This document shows, one piece after another, positions 24,671 through 36,069 of a DNA stretch of 64,000 nucleotides. The position numbers and the translations under genes are program-made. The stretch is taken from the NCBI GenBank assembly GCA_951799425.1, contig OX637393.1:4054001-4118000 (forward strand). The letters run 5' to 3'. This stretch comes from Ilex aquifolium. Taxonomy: Eukaryota; Streptophyta; Magnoliopsida; Aquifoliales; Aquifoliaceae. The notes below the pieces were generated by a model. The model was not told the origin of the DNA. It did no database searches and worked only from the letters and a program-made list of their open reading frames with translations. Position 1 is the first letter of the stretch. Each line of letters starts with the position of its first letter.

Positions 24671-25075
24671 ACATACAGAGAAAGGCTGGAACAATGAGAT
24701 TGCGACCAGGGGAGGGGTGCCCGGGGGTACTAGACGGGTTTTCGCCATAAAGGGAGGAGATGGCAGAGCGGACTTGGATCCGAGGGAAGGGAGAGGTTTA
24801 GTGGATGGGGCACGAAAGGGGACTACGTTCAGGTTGGGGAATAGTGTCGATTAACTTATTCTGTTTAACCCCATAGCCGACAAATTTTGAACAACAATTG
24901 CAATGAACTAGACTGTTCAATGCACTTTCATTATATAAATTTATACACATATATAAGAGCTGCATAGCATCATTTACAAGGCTAATTTGTAGGTAGCCTT
25001 ACAAACTTACACAAGTAGATTTGTCTGAGACCATAGTAAATTCCAGATAAAGATTCACAGATCACATGGTGATAT

Positions 25076-26289
25076 CTAAGCTGTTGGATAGGAAGAATCC
25101 ATAGCAATCCCACAGAGGCCTTCTTTGGCTTCGACATCCCTTTGCATCATTATGTATCCTTCATCTCCCCAACTGGTGCCCCATGAGTTCTTGACTAACC
25201 AATACTTTGTCCCATCAGCAGTAGTCCCATACCCAACTGCCGTAACACCATGATCTAAATCAGTTCCACAATCTCCTGTGAAAACACCGCTTGAGTAAAA
25301 TTGGAACGCAGCTCCACTTGCATCAATGGAAACAGAAATTGGTTGATTAGCCACAGCCTTCAATAGAGCCTTCTCACTGTTGACGGGAACATTCTCATAA
25401 CCCTTGATCTTGGCAGCATGAGAAGCTTCTTCCTTAGTGTTGCAAGTTCCATCAGTTGCCTTGTATGGATAAGTTGATTCGGTGGCAATGCCTTTGTTCT
25501 TCACAATAAATTCAAACCCATCTTCCATTAAACCACCCTCACATCCTGCATCTTCACCGCCTATGTCACAGTCCACTAGCTCTTGCTCGGACAGTGAGAT
25601 CAATTTACCAGTGGTAAGTTTGGTTATTCCTTCCGTGGCTGCTATGGTTGAAAACGCCCAACAACTTCCTGTTCATAAAGAGTAGTAGTGAGAAAAAATT
25701 ATATGGAAAGCCACTGCTTAATATATGAATGGCAGTATATAGTCAGTTTCACCACGTATATGGAAAGACTGTTTCTGTAAGTATGAAAAACTATATATGT
25801 ATTTGAAAATGGTATTTGTAGAGTAAGTTGAGAAAAGAGGTATTCCTTACCACATTGACCTTGATCCTTAATAGGGGTAACAACTCCTTTCTTCCTCCAG
25901 TCCATGCTAGTTGGTATTGCAGTTACATTTTCATACTTAAATGAAGTAGTTTTCAGTGACTTTCGATTGGATGGCATCTTGAGTCCATTGCGAGAGACCT
26001 TAAACTCCTCATTTGTCTGGTCTGCAAATTCGTTGATGCCCAACTTGTAAGGTCGATTCCCAGCACTGTTGAAAGATTCTATGAACTCCACGTTCTCCTT
26101 GAATATCATGAGACGTCTTTCCTTCTCTGCAATGTTCTTGTAAACACGTCCATAGCGATCCATCCATTGCTCATGTCTATCCGAGATGGATGCTTCAGGT
26201 AGTGTGCGGGATGCAGCCGGAGAAGCCCACATTCCGAGTATTATCAATGCTGCAGCGATGAATTTTGTTTCGAGTGATGAAGCCATCAT
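25076..26289 (-). CDS. Papain-like cysteine protease B (SAG39/SAG12 type), intact
   Basis: Exon 1 is 26289-25851, the intron 25850-25669 (182 bp, GT-AG), and exon 2 25668-25076. The product is 343 residues, normal for the family. Two adjacent ATGs (26289 and 26286) are possible starts. Signal peptide about 1-27; I29 propeptide inhibitor about 38-95 with an ERFNIN-type helix and [11 protein letters not shown]; peptidase C1A from about 127 ([19 protein letters not shown]). Catalytic Cys149 (GSCWAF), His286 ([11 protein letters not shown]), Asn307 ([10 protein letters not shown]); oxyanion Gln in KDQGQCG. It ends SSYPTA with no KDEL tail. A secreted or vacuolar protease made as a zymogen; relatives act in senescence, cell death or defence. 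All catalytic residues are present and there are no frame lesions, so it is probably functional. Confidence 0.93.
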
Positions 26290-26352
26290 GTGTTAATTGA
26301 ATGGCGATAACTATGATTTTTCTTCCTGCTGAATATGGAAGCACACTCATCT

Positions 26353-26361
26353 GTTATATAG
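26353..26361 (-). promoter_or_regulatory. TATA-like box of protease B
   Basis: CTATATAA on the minus strand, about 65 bp upstream of the ATG, in a place similar to the A box. Confidence 0.5.
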
Positions 26362-26392
26362 AAGATGCATCTGCTGCATTGAAGTTTTGTTC

Positions 26393-26513
26393 TCACAAAG
26401 TTCCATGTGATATAGATGTGCTGTTAGTGAAAGGCTTTACTCCGTGGCTTGCTGGGCAATTTGTGATGACTTGGACAACCCGGTGGTGTACCGTAAACGC
26501 TGCCATTGAAGAT
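26393..26513 (-). promoter_or_regulatory. Upstream block conserved in proteases A, B and C
   Basis: B copy of the block described at 744-872, with GACTTGGACAACCCGGTG and GTACCGTAAACGCTGCCATT. Confidence 0.5.
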
Positions 26514-26519
26514 TAAAAT

Positions 26520-27775
26520 AGTTTTTAGTTTCTTCCAAATTAGTACTAGAATGGACAGGCAGAATCAAAACATCCAAGCTTGTCTTATTAACTTGTTATG
26601 TGCTAGTTAGTAACATCAATTATTTATAATCCTAATATAACTATGAGAAGGTCCAATCTCTTGTTCTTATGAAATTATTTGCCTATATTTTTTTGGAATT
26701 TCCTATGTCTTTACCTGAAATTAGTATATATCTGAAGAACAACATGACTCAATTTAGTATTCTTTGGTTCTTGTTACTTAGAGAATTAATTTTTGGAACT
26801 GAGTTCAAGAAGAACTTTGTTTTGATTGTGGCTGTTTGGTGTGCCAGAATCCCCCAATCATTTTTAAGTTTAGAATATGAAAAACATACATAAATGTAAT
26901 GCAAAGTCTCCGATTATAAAATGATTCGAAGTGTTGATCGATTTTGATATGATTTCACCGAGTTCTTCCCAATTAGACACCTTCCGTTCCGAGACCGATA
27001 GATGTTCCGTGAAAACTATGTGTCTCACTCGACGTGAGATTGACTTGGAGAAATTCGATTCATCCGAGCCATCACTACGCGATGTCGTGATACCATCATC
27101 GCAAACTCGATATCTCATCATACCCAATTTTTTCTTTCGAGCATTTTGTGATCATCGGCTGGTATCACAACTTTGAACCATGCCTCGTAATCTAGTGGAG
27201 CCCTTTGATATAAAACTCTATACCAACCTATCACGAATAGTTGTAACTTATCATTTGTAAGGTATAACTAAATTCTTAATAATAGTTATTTTTGGTATAG
27301 TACCAAAAAAAACCATTTCGGTATCGTATGTAACCTCAGAAGGTCCAATATGTTATTCATACAAAATCACTTTTGATGTATTTTGGATTATTCTTTTGTC
27401 TTTAGGTTAATTTCCTAGATCATTTTACAATCTTTTAGTAGATGCCTGATTATTTTTAAAATAAAACATAGTCTTGCTCTAATCTAGGTGACTTACAATT
27501 GAAATAACTCATACCCATTCCAAAACAATAGCACTTCGAAGGTAGAGCTAATAATCGAGCCAAGCTATTTGAGCTCAGCTTGTATAGGGCTTGTTAAACT
27601 AGTCGAGCTTGAACATTTTTTTAAGTTCGTTTAAAAAACGGGCATAAAATTCTCGACTCGAACTCGTAAAGTTCGGTTTGTTTATATGTAAAGCTTGACT
27701 CGAACTCTGGTTCGGGCTTGACTTGCTTTCTACACGAACTGAATTTGAGCAATTTTTTATACTCGTTTAAAAAAA
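26520..27775. other. Duplicated upstream flank of B; dispersed GCTCGA-rich repeat
   Basis: 26525-26650 matches the flank of A. 26780-27250 matches 33690-34110, and 27330-27540 matches 37140-37390. These segments are part of the repeated protease unit. 27540-27775 is a dispersed repeat rich in CTCGA and TTCGGG phrases, shared with 31340-31690. No gene. Confidence 0.6.
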
Positions 27776-28323
27776 GGATTAATTGCACTTGAGGTCCCTA
27801 AAGTATAGAGTTTATCTCATTTTGGTCCCCAATGTTTCAATTGCATCATTTTGGTTCCTAAAGTATTGAATATGTTTCAATATAGTCCTTCAAGCAGACA
27901 ACGTCCAATTGCTAATAATTTTTTATCATAAACTTATCACGTGATCCTTAAATATAGACAAAAAAATAATTTGGATAACTCTTGACCAAATTTTTATTCA
28001 AATTTTGGTTAAATAGCTACATAAATTAAGTAGTTTTGATCATAAGTTATCCAAAATTTGGTCAAAAGCTACCATATTACATGTTTTTTTGTCAAGAGCT
28101 ACTCAAATTTTGTTTAAGAGCTATCAACATTATTTTTCGTCCATATTTAAGTATCACGTGACAAATTTATAATAAAAAATCGTTAACAATCTGGACGCTG
28201 TCTGATTGAGGAACCATATAGAAACATATTCAATACTTTAGGGACCAAAATAATGCAATTGAAACGTTGGGGACTAAAATGAGACAAATCTCATACTTTG
28301 GGGACCTCCAGTGTAATTAACCC
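27776..28323. mobile_element. Mutator-like MITE with long terminal inverted repeats
   Basis: The left end GGATTAATTGCACTTGAGGT and the reversed right end GGGTTAATTACACTGGAGGT continue as inverted repeats for about 170 bp. An exact 9-bp flanking direct repeat TTAAAAAAA (27767-27775 and 28324-28332) fits a Mutator-type target duplication, though it is low complexity. It interrupts the GCTCGA-rich repeat. 548 bp, non-coding. Confidence 0.7.
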
Positions 28324-29091
28324 TTAAAAAAACAAGTTCGACAGACTCGGCTCGATTATTAGTCCTTCTTGAAGAGACCAAATTTGACTTTGCTTCGTAT
28401 TCGCATTTCTGTTGTATGCAAATGAACAAAAAGGAAACGAAAAATTAACCATATATGATGGATCAACTTGACACTCGCAAGACTTTCTTAATAACAAAGG
28501 AAGAGGAAGCTTGTGTAAATTCCATGGAATAAGGATCCATCCTATTCATGGTGATTCTGTAGATATTTCATTGCGAAAATGGAACTCCTGTTTAAGTTTA
28601 AGTTCACAACATGAAGCAAGAAAGAGAATCAGTCATGCTTGACCTCACGCTTTTCAACGTCAAAGTGTGTTTGCAAAACACCTTTTAATGAAAAACATTA
28701 AATCGTGTTTTGTAGACATACTTTCTAATTGACGTTTTCATAAAAATTACCATAGATTCAAAAACTATATCATTACTCTTTTTAGTAATGAGTATTCGTT
28801 ATTTCCAGAACAACTTGATGAATAGGGAACGAAGTAGTCGATCATTTATCGCACCTCAAATTTGAAGCAAAAAATATCTGGTGATCGACAACAAACTGCC
28901 TTTTTTTTCATAACCTGCCAAAAAACTCATCATGAAATACTCATAACAATTGAGAACAAACAAAGGGAATGATATGAGAAATCCAAAAAAACTCATCCAT
29001 CTGCAGTTTGATGGTAGTTACATAATAGGATATAAGGCTGGCCCCCAGCCCGCCTCCACAACGACAACAGACTCGTGTATTGAGTTGCTAT
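28324..29091. other. 3' flank of pseudogene D
   Basis: 28380-28640 matches 37395-37710, the corresponding flank of pseudogene E, including CCATGGAATAAGG and CCTATTCATGGTGATTCT. No gene. Confidence 0.65.
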
Positions 29092-30900
29092 TTATGCAGT
29101 AGGATATATAGCATTCATTGTAATGCCACACATACCTTCTTTGTTAGCAACATCTCTTTGCAATCTAATGTACTCATTCTCTCCCCAACCTTTGCACCCC
29201 ATGAATTTTTGCATATCCAGAACTTAGTACCATCTTTACTTGTCCCATATCCAATTGCTGTGATAGCATGAATTATGTTTAGTCCCACAATGACCAGTTA
29301 CAACCGCGCTCAAGTAAAATTGGAAACGACTAGGATCGACACTAATTGAGACTAGTTGATTGGCCACAGTTGCTAGTAGCGCCGCCTCATCATTGGAAGG
29401 AACTTTTTCATAGCCTCTGATCTTGGCTGCTATGGCCAACGCCATATTGGCGTTGCAAGTTGCCTCTGTGGTTCTGTAGGGGTAAGCCTTTTCAGTTGTG
29501 AGGCCTTTGTTTCATATAACAAAGTTGAAAGCATGTTGCACTAAACTGCCGTGACAGCCATTTTGAATAGCATCACAGTCAACGATATGTTGATCAGACA
29601 ACGAAATCAAGTGACCGGTTTTGATTTGAGTAATTCCTTCCATAGCTGCCACAGCTGAAAATATCCAGCAACATCCTGTGCACAAATCATTTAGAGAAGA
29701 GAGTGAATGAGTGACAAGAAATTGAAAATGGAAGTTGGATGTATAGGTTCTCAATTTAGGTGGTAATTGAGACGGGCTTGTTTAGGTTCATTTTATTGAC
29801 TCCCCAAATAGTACTATAAGAATCGTTACCGAACATCCCCTTGTATTTGTACATGCTCCCATAGCAATAACATATTTTGATTCAGGCATTTGCTCATATA
29901 ATCTCACTAAAGAAGGAGTCATTTTCTTTGTTACTGTCCCGGCTGTTAAATTTATGTCTCTTGAGCCAGCTAAATTGCCAAGCTTAGATTTTTGCTCAAA
30001 AGCTTGGCTTGATAGAAACTTTCTTTCATTGAATCGAAACTAAATTTAATTTTTCATCAAAAAATTCCAAATATTAGACACTAGAGTTTGAAAATCAGTC
30101 CAAATGTTCTCTTTCTCAACAAAAGTTACCCAAACAATGTGTAATAAATTTTAAATCAAGTACTATAGAAGATCAATGTTTTTAAAAAACCTGTTGGAGA
30201 AGAGTGGGATGGAGAAGTAGCCATGGTTTGGAGCTATATAGTGATACAATCCAGGGGATTATTTGAAAACTTACATTAGAGTTACTTATAGAGATGAAGC
30301 TATTCAAGTCAAGCCAAACCTACTCATATGTTGATAGGATTCGAGTATTCGACTAATTTACAAAACTAATATAAAAGTCAAATCACAATTAATCTTATTA
30401 ATTTTATAAGTTGATTGAGTCTCAATGAGATAAAACTGAGTCGTGCTGAGATCATTTATCTTACCACATTGACGTTGGCTCTTCACGAGAGTGACAACTC
30501 CTCTCCTTCTCCAATCCATACTAGGTGGCACTGCCCTCACATTTTTATACCTAAATGGCGATTTAGGCAATATTTGATACGATTGAATCAAGTTGCCAGT
30601 ATGAGAGGCAATGAATTCTTCATTACTTAAGTCTGCAAATTCATTGACAGCAAGCTTGTAAGTCTGATTTCCAGCTCTGTTGAAACCTTCTATGTACTTC
30701 ACATTGTCCATGAATATCTTAAACTATTTCTCTTTCTCTGTGTTATTCGTGTAAACGCGTCCCCGGTACTCCATCCATTGCTTGTGCATCTTGGCCATGA
30801 TAGCTTCATCAAATGAGCTCGACTGAGCTTTTTGACAAGCTAAGGCCCCGAAAATTATCAGAAGAACAGTGACCAAAAGACTGTTCAGTATTGAAGCCAT
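29092..30900 (-). pseudogene. Papain-like protease pseudogene D
   Basis: Exon 1 is 30900-30465, starting MASILNSLLVTVLLII. The intron is 30464-29676 (789 bp) and exon 2 29675-29092, ending AIYPTA. Lesions: a TAG at 30724-30726 replaces Arg in the EKEKRFKIF-like helix; a TGA lies at 29512-29514 before NKGLTTE; one extra base in the C run 29284-29286 shifts the frame just before the active-site His region. The catalytic Cys survives in GCCWIFSAV, and HAITAIGYG and CKNSWGAK are readable in the shifted frame. It is the same gene type as E and more distant from A, B and C: AVAAMEGITQIKTG replaces [14 protein letters not shown]. The intron carries plastid DNA. Confidence 0.9.
29793..29960 (-). mobile_element. 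ndhK: Nuclear plastid DNA insertion: ndhK fragment
   Basis: Read on the minus strand, this codes [20 protein letters not shown], then [16 protein letters not shown]. It matches the core of the plastid NAD(P)H dehydrogenase subunit K (family sequence [20 protein letters not shown] by recollection), including the Cys of the GACT iron-sulfur region. About 168 bp survive, with missense changes and a frame break after the GACT region. The paralogous intron of E lacks it. Whether it came directly from the plastid or by way of a mitochondrial copy cannot be told. Confidence 0.88.
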
Positions 30901-30988
30901 TGTCTGTAAACATTAAAATGATTGTGGTAATATTTTTTGACAGAAGCTTGTGAACACAAGTAACACATTAGCCCTTTGAAGATCTCTA

Positions 30989-30999
30989 GCTATATATAG
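30989..30999 (-). promoter_or_regulatory. TATA box of pseudogene D
   Basis: AGCTATATATAGAAAA about 90 bp upstream of the ATG. The same string occurs upstream of pseudogene E at 49498-49508. Confidence 0.5.
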
Positions 31000-31339
31000 A
31001 AAACTGAATCACCCCTGAAGGCATATGTTATGTCTAATGATACTGAATGAGACCATGCACTGTGCATGAGCAGTGACCTTAATAACAAACACCACAAATA
31101 TAGAATTTGGTGCATATGTGCTGGGATTTTTGTTTTGTTTCATGGCATTAAGATGCAGGATAATTTATAGTTAAGTTGATCTTAAGACAGTTTTCTTATG
31201 AATTGTAAATCTTTTTTTTTGTTCTAATTATAAATTGTAAATCTGAAATTCATGTTTGTTGTCAATGTAGACTATGTTTTTATATGGGCAAATTATATTT
31301 TGACCCCTCGACTGTGACCCCTTTTTTCACAATGTCCCG

Positions 31340-31690
31340 TCAACTATGACTAAGGTTGATAATTGATCCGAGCCTTACAAGCTCGAGCCGATTATATGGA
31401 GCTCGTTTTTCTAAATGAGCTTAAAAAGTTGTTTTAGTTTGGCTCGTTTAGAAAATAAGCCGAACCCAAACTGAGCCGAACTCGAGTTGAGCCTGAGTAG
31501 CTTGACTATTTTACATATAAACGAACCGAGTTTTGGAAGCTCGAGCCAAGATTTTTAGGCTTGTTTTTCTAAATGAGCCTAAAAAATTGTTCAAGCTCAA
31601 CTTATTTAAAAAATGAACTGAGCCCGAATCGAATCCAAAACAAATCGATTTCGAGTAGTTCGGTTCGATTATCAGCCCTAACTATGACCT
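31340..31690. repeat. Dispersed GCTCGA-rich repeat
   Basis: Repeated AGCTCGAGCC, GCTCGTTT and CCGAACTCGAG phrases. A related tract at 27540-27775 continues at 28335-28370. A fragment of a GGG..AATTA terminal repeat element (31287-31345) precedes it. Non-coding. Confidence 0.6.
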
Positions 31691-31724
31691 TAGTAACCAT
31701 ATTTCTTGATTCTTGTTTTGTGCT

Positions 31725-33523
31725 AAGCTTTTACCCCAACTCATGGGGTTATAAAAAAAATATACCTAAAAGAGGGTTGTTTTCAAAATATTTCTCAAAC
31801 CTATACACTTTTAAAAATGTCATTTGGAATGACGTTTTTAGACCAAAAAACGTTAGTTGAAATAAAGTTTTTAGGGAAAAACGTCAAATCAACTGACTTT
31901 TTTGTTACAAGATAAAAGTCATATAACACAACTAAAAAGGTCAATTGGACTGACGTTTTTGGAAAACATGAAGATTTCACACAAAATTATCAGATAAAGA
32001 AGTATATTTGTTATTTTGAATCACATTATGACCTTTTTATTAGATTAATGTTACGCTATAAAAGATGTCAATTGAAGATCTAAATATATTTCAGGTACAA
32101 AGTCTCATTTGCCCTTTTGTTTTTCCAAAGACCTATGGCTTATTACTCAGTACTAGACTTACTACCTGCTACATCGTAGGGTTGGTGGCAATCATCTGCC
32201 AAAAACTGATCAGTTGATCTATAAAACACCCATGTAGGAGAGGAGAGAGACAGAGACAGAGAGAGATACGGGAAAAGGAAGGTTTGGCTGTTGTTTATGC
32301 TGTTGCTATCGAGCACTAAACTTGCTTAGCATTTAATTAGGTTAGTTATCAAGGAATTTTCGATTTATATTAGATTCGGTAAAGGAAGAAGCTTAGAAGG
32401 GTTGTTTGATGGAAAGAGATTTGGAAATTTTGGTTTAAATTGGTTTAGCTTGGAGTTGAAGAAGGGAGGTTGACATAAAAAGAGAGGAGCGTGGAAGAGA
32501 GAAAACAAAATAATATTGAGAAGATGGTGTAGTTTGGTGTTGCTTAAGGAATGGAAGATTGAAAACTTCGATGCCACAAAGTTTCCAAATGGAGAATGTC
32601 TCTATGTGCCTATATGTGTGTGTATATGAAGTTGACTGCGTGTGTTACTGTTTATGATATTTATGCTTAAATCACAATGACAACTCTTATTGTTTATATT
32701 GTACATCTTAGGATGTGATATCTTGTAACGGATTCCCCCATTCAATCAAGATATTTTACCCTTACGCGAAAAAAAAAAAACTATTATTTGACCGTTATGC
32801 TTTTGTTGTTTTAGTCAAAATTGAGCTATCATCAATACAAAATGATAATAAAGGTTAGTAGATTTTATTTTTTTTGCTTAATTTGGCAGACAGATATTTT
32901 GATAGATTTTTGGAAAAATGTTTAGAAGATTCTTTTTGGTAAATACATTTTATGAAGCGAATAAAGAAGTAAACTTTGGGACTTATAAACTTTATTTTTT
33001 GGCAATTGATAGATCAACAATCCAATTTTGTCTATAAGAGCAAAACTTTGATTGATTGAATCTAGATCTAACTAGACAACTTTGTCTATAAGAGAAAAAG
33101 AATACGTTACAATACTGATTTTCTTACTTGAGGGTTAAATGGGTGGTTCAAGCCATTAAATCTGACACAATGGAGAATCTGTGATTAAGAGGTTTATTGT
33201 AATTCCAAAAAACAAGAAGGGATGGACTGAAAATGTCAAAAAGTAATAGGGATGTGGTTGTAATTAGACCACCCCCTTTTTATGTCCAACTACACCCCTC
33301 CACTAAAAACGTCTGATGGACCAACGTTTTTAGGTGTGTTACATGATTTTTATCTTGCAACAAAAAACATCAGTTGGTTTGACCTTTTTGTCTAAAAACG
33401 TTACTCCAACTGACATATTTTAATCTAAAAACGTCATTTCAAATGACGTTTTTAAAAGTGTCTGGGTTTGAGAAATACTTTGAAAACAACCCTCTTTTGA
33501 GTATATTTTTGTACAAAAGCTCG
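31725..33523. mobile_element. Mutator-like element, 1.8 kb, with TTTTGTGCT target duplication
   Basis: An exact 9-bp duplication TTTTGTGCT flanks it (31716-31724 and 33524-33532). The flank of gene A (1268-1300) shows the uninterrupted sequence. The ends share inverted repeats: AAGCTTTTACC against CGAGCTTTTGTAC, then AGAGGGTTGTTTTCAAA and the phrase AAACGTCAKTTSAAMTGACG. The interior holds a GA-rich leader-like stretch and a TATAAAA, but no transposase. Its short minus-strand frame at 32365-32577 has no recognised domain. Non-autonomous. Confidence 0.8.
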
Positions 33524-34593
33524 TTTTGTGCTTATGTTGGTGGCTTTGGGTGACAAAGTGACTACATTTCTATGATTTTGTTCTCTTCATGTTTTGGAAC
33601 ACTGCTACTAGTTACTTTCATTAATTAGGGTTGAACATGTTTTGTTCAGCTCGATTGAGGAATTTAGAGCATTGATTTTAGGAGTGGAATTATACATGAA
33701 CTTTGTTTTGCTAGTGATTGTTTGGTGTTGAGAATCCCTTATGTTCTTAATTAAGTTTAGATTATGAAAAACATTCATATATGTAATGCAAGATTTCCCG
33801 TTATACTATTGTTCAAAGTGTTGGCCGATTTTGATATGATTTCGCCGAGTTCTTTCTGACTCGACATCTGTCATCCCGAGATTGATAAATGTTCCATGTA
33901 AACTACGTGTCACACTCGACTCCAGATTAACTAAAACACAATTGAGTCGTCTGAGCCATCACTCTGCGATGTCATAATACCATTATCGTGACCTCATTAT
34001 CTCCTCATGCCCAATTTTTTCTAGCATTTCGTGTGTAATGTTTGGTGTCAGAACTTTGAGCCATGCCTCGTAATCTAGTGGAGCTCTTTGAGATAAAACT
34101 CTATACCAACCTATAATGGCCTTGTTCATGCAAGCGAAGAACTTATTGAACCTCTTCTACAACTTTGCATTTGCAGAGCCATTTCCCATATTAGCCATAG
34201 CATCAAATTGGTTATAACAAGGCCTTCTACCACAATTAATATAGAATGAACCAGTTAGCTCTTAGTCTATAAACAAGAGGACTTGTCCAAATCAGTTTTA
34301 TAGATGGACCGATATGAATCTAACTAAACATGATATTAACCCCCTACAAACGGGTGTATACACAGCACAAACAGGTATGACATGTAGAATGCAGTGTTGT
34401 TTCGAGTTTGCAGGCAATCAAGATACTGAAGAGTACGACTACAATGTATTAACTGTTCTTTGCACTGTCGATTTATTACATATATAAGAACTGCATTGCA
34501 TTACTTATACATAGCTAAATGCAGCTAACATATAACACACTTCCACACCATCGTAAATAAGAGAATGATAATTCACCCATCATATGGTAATAT
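33524..34593. other. 3' flank of protease C, duplicated unit DNA
   Basis: 33524-33690 matches 1268-1480; 33690-34110 matches 26780-27250; 34165-34235 matches 1730-1800. No gene apart from the short shared block discussed in the findings. Confidence 0.6.
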
Positions 34594-35810
34594 CTAAGCT
34601 GTTGGATAGGAAGAGTGCATAGCAATCCCACACAGGCCTTCTTTGGCTTCGATATCTCTTTGCATCATCATGTATCCTTCATCTCCCCAACTGGTGCCCC
34701 ATGAATTCTTGACTAACCAATACTTTGTGCCATCAGCCGTAGTCCCATACCCAACTGCCGTAACACCATGGTCTAGATCGGTTCCACAATCTCCAGTGAA
34801 AACACCGCTCGAGTAAAATTGGAACGCAACTCCACTTGCATCAATGGAAACAGAAACTGGTTGATTGGCCACGACCTTCAATAACGCCTTCTCACTGTTG
34901 GCTGGCACGTTCTCATAACCCTTGATCTCGGCAGCATGGGATGCTTCTTCCTTAACATTGCAAGTTCCATCAGTTGCCTGGTATGGATAAGTTGCTTCAG
35001 TGGCTATCCCTTTGTTGTGTACAATAAATTCGAACCCATCTTCCATGTAGCCACCTTCGCATCCTTCATCTTCACCGCTTCTGTCACAGTCTACTAGCTC
35101 TTGCTCAGACAGTGAGATCAATTTACCAGTGGTAAGTTTGGTTATTCCTTCCGTGGCTGCTATCGTTGAAAACGCCCAACAACTTCCTGTTTGAGAAAAA
35201 AACAAATAAAAATGAACCGTCAAGGTACGAAGATCTTATCACTCTAGTGTCTTCCGAGGATCAAATATGTGCAGTCTTATTCTCTATTTGGAAAGGCTAT
35301 TTTCCGAGTGAGAAAAACAATAAATGGATATGAAAAGTGTAGCTATAGAGTGAATTTGAGAAAAGAGTATTCCTTACCACATTGACCTTGATCCTTAATA
35401 GGCGTAACGGCTCCTTTCTTCCTCCAGTCCATAGTAGCTGGTACTGCAGTCACATTTTCATACTTAAACGAAGTAGTTTTTGACTTTTGATTGGATGGTT
35501 TCTTCAATCCATTGCGAGAGGCCTTGAACTCGTCCTTTGTTTGGTCTGCAAATTCATTGATGCTCAACTTATACGGGTTATTCGCAGCACTGTTGAAAGA
35601 TTCTATGAACTCCACATTCTCCTTGAATATCTGTAAACGCCTTTCCTTCTCTACAAGGTCCTCGTAAACACGTTCATAACGAGCTATCCATTGCTCATGC
35701 TTCTCTGAGACCGATGCCTCAGGTAGGGTTCGGGATGCAACCTGAGAAGCCCACGTCCCGAGAATTATCAATGCTGCCACGATCAATTTTTTTTCTAACG
35801 ATGAACCCAT
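34594..35810 (-). CDS. Papain-like cysteine protease C (SAG39/SAG12 type), intact
   Basis: Exon 1 is 35810-35378, the intron 35377-35187 (191 bp), and exon 2 35186-34594. The product is 341 residues. The start ATG gives MGSSLEKK, aligned with MASSLE in A and B. Signal peptide about 1-25, I29 domain about 36-93, peptidase domain from about 125. Catalytic Cys147 ([14 protein letters not shown]), His284 ([11 protein letters not shown]) and Asn305 ([10 protein letters not shown]) are all present. It ends MHSSYPTA. Exon 2 is nearly the same as in B, with matched length (593 nt) and a few conservative changes. Exon 1 differs more, with [11 protein letters not shown] in the propeptide and [10 protein letters not shown] shortened. 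No lesion seen; probably functional with the same role as B. Confidence 0.93.
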
Positions 35811-35898
35811 CACGTTCAAATTGAATGACTATAACTATGACTTTGTAACGATTTGAATATGGAAGTACATTCCTTGTTAGAAATAGGTACACACACAC

Positions 35899-35911
35899 AT
35901 ATATATATATA
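35899..35911 (-). promoter_or_regulatory. TATA region of protease C (AT microsatellite)
   Basis: The TATA position of the paralogues is here expanded to an (AT)n run preceded by (CA)n, about 90 bp upstream of the ATG. Confidence 0.45.
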
Positions 35912-35940
35912 GAAAATGCATATGGTTCCTTGAAGTTTTG

Positions 35941-36066
35941 TTCTCACAAAGCTTTAGTCTCATGTGATGTAGACGCTGTTAGAGAAAGGGCCCTATTCCA
36001 TGGCTTGCTGGGCAATCTGTAACGACTTGGACCACCCGGTTGTGTACCTTAAACGCTTCCCATTGA
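35941..36066 (-). promoter_or_regulatory. Upstream block conserved in proteases A, B and C
   Basis: C copy of the 744-872 block, with GGGCAATCTGTAACGACTTG and CCACCCGGTTGTGTACC. Confidence 0.5.
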
Positions 36067-36069
36067 ACA

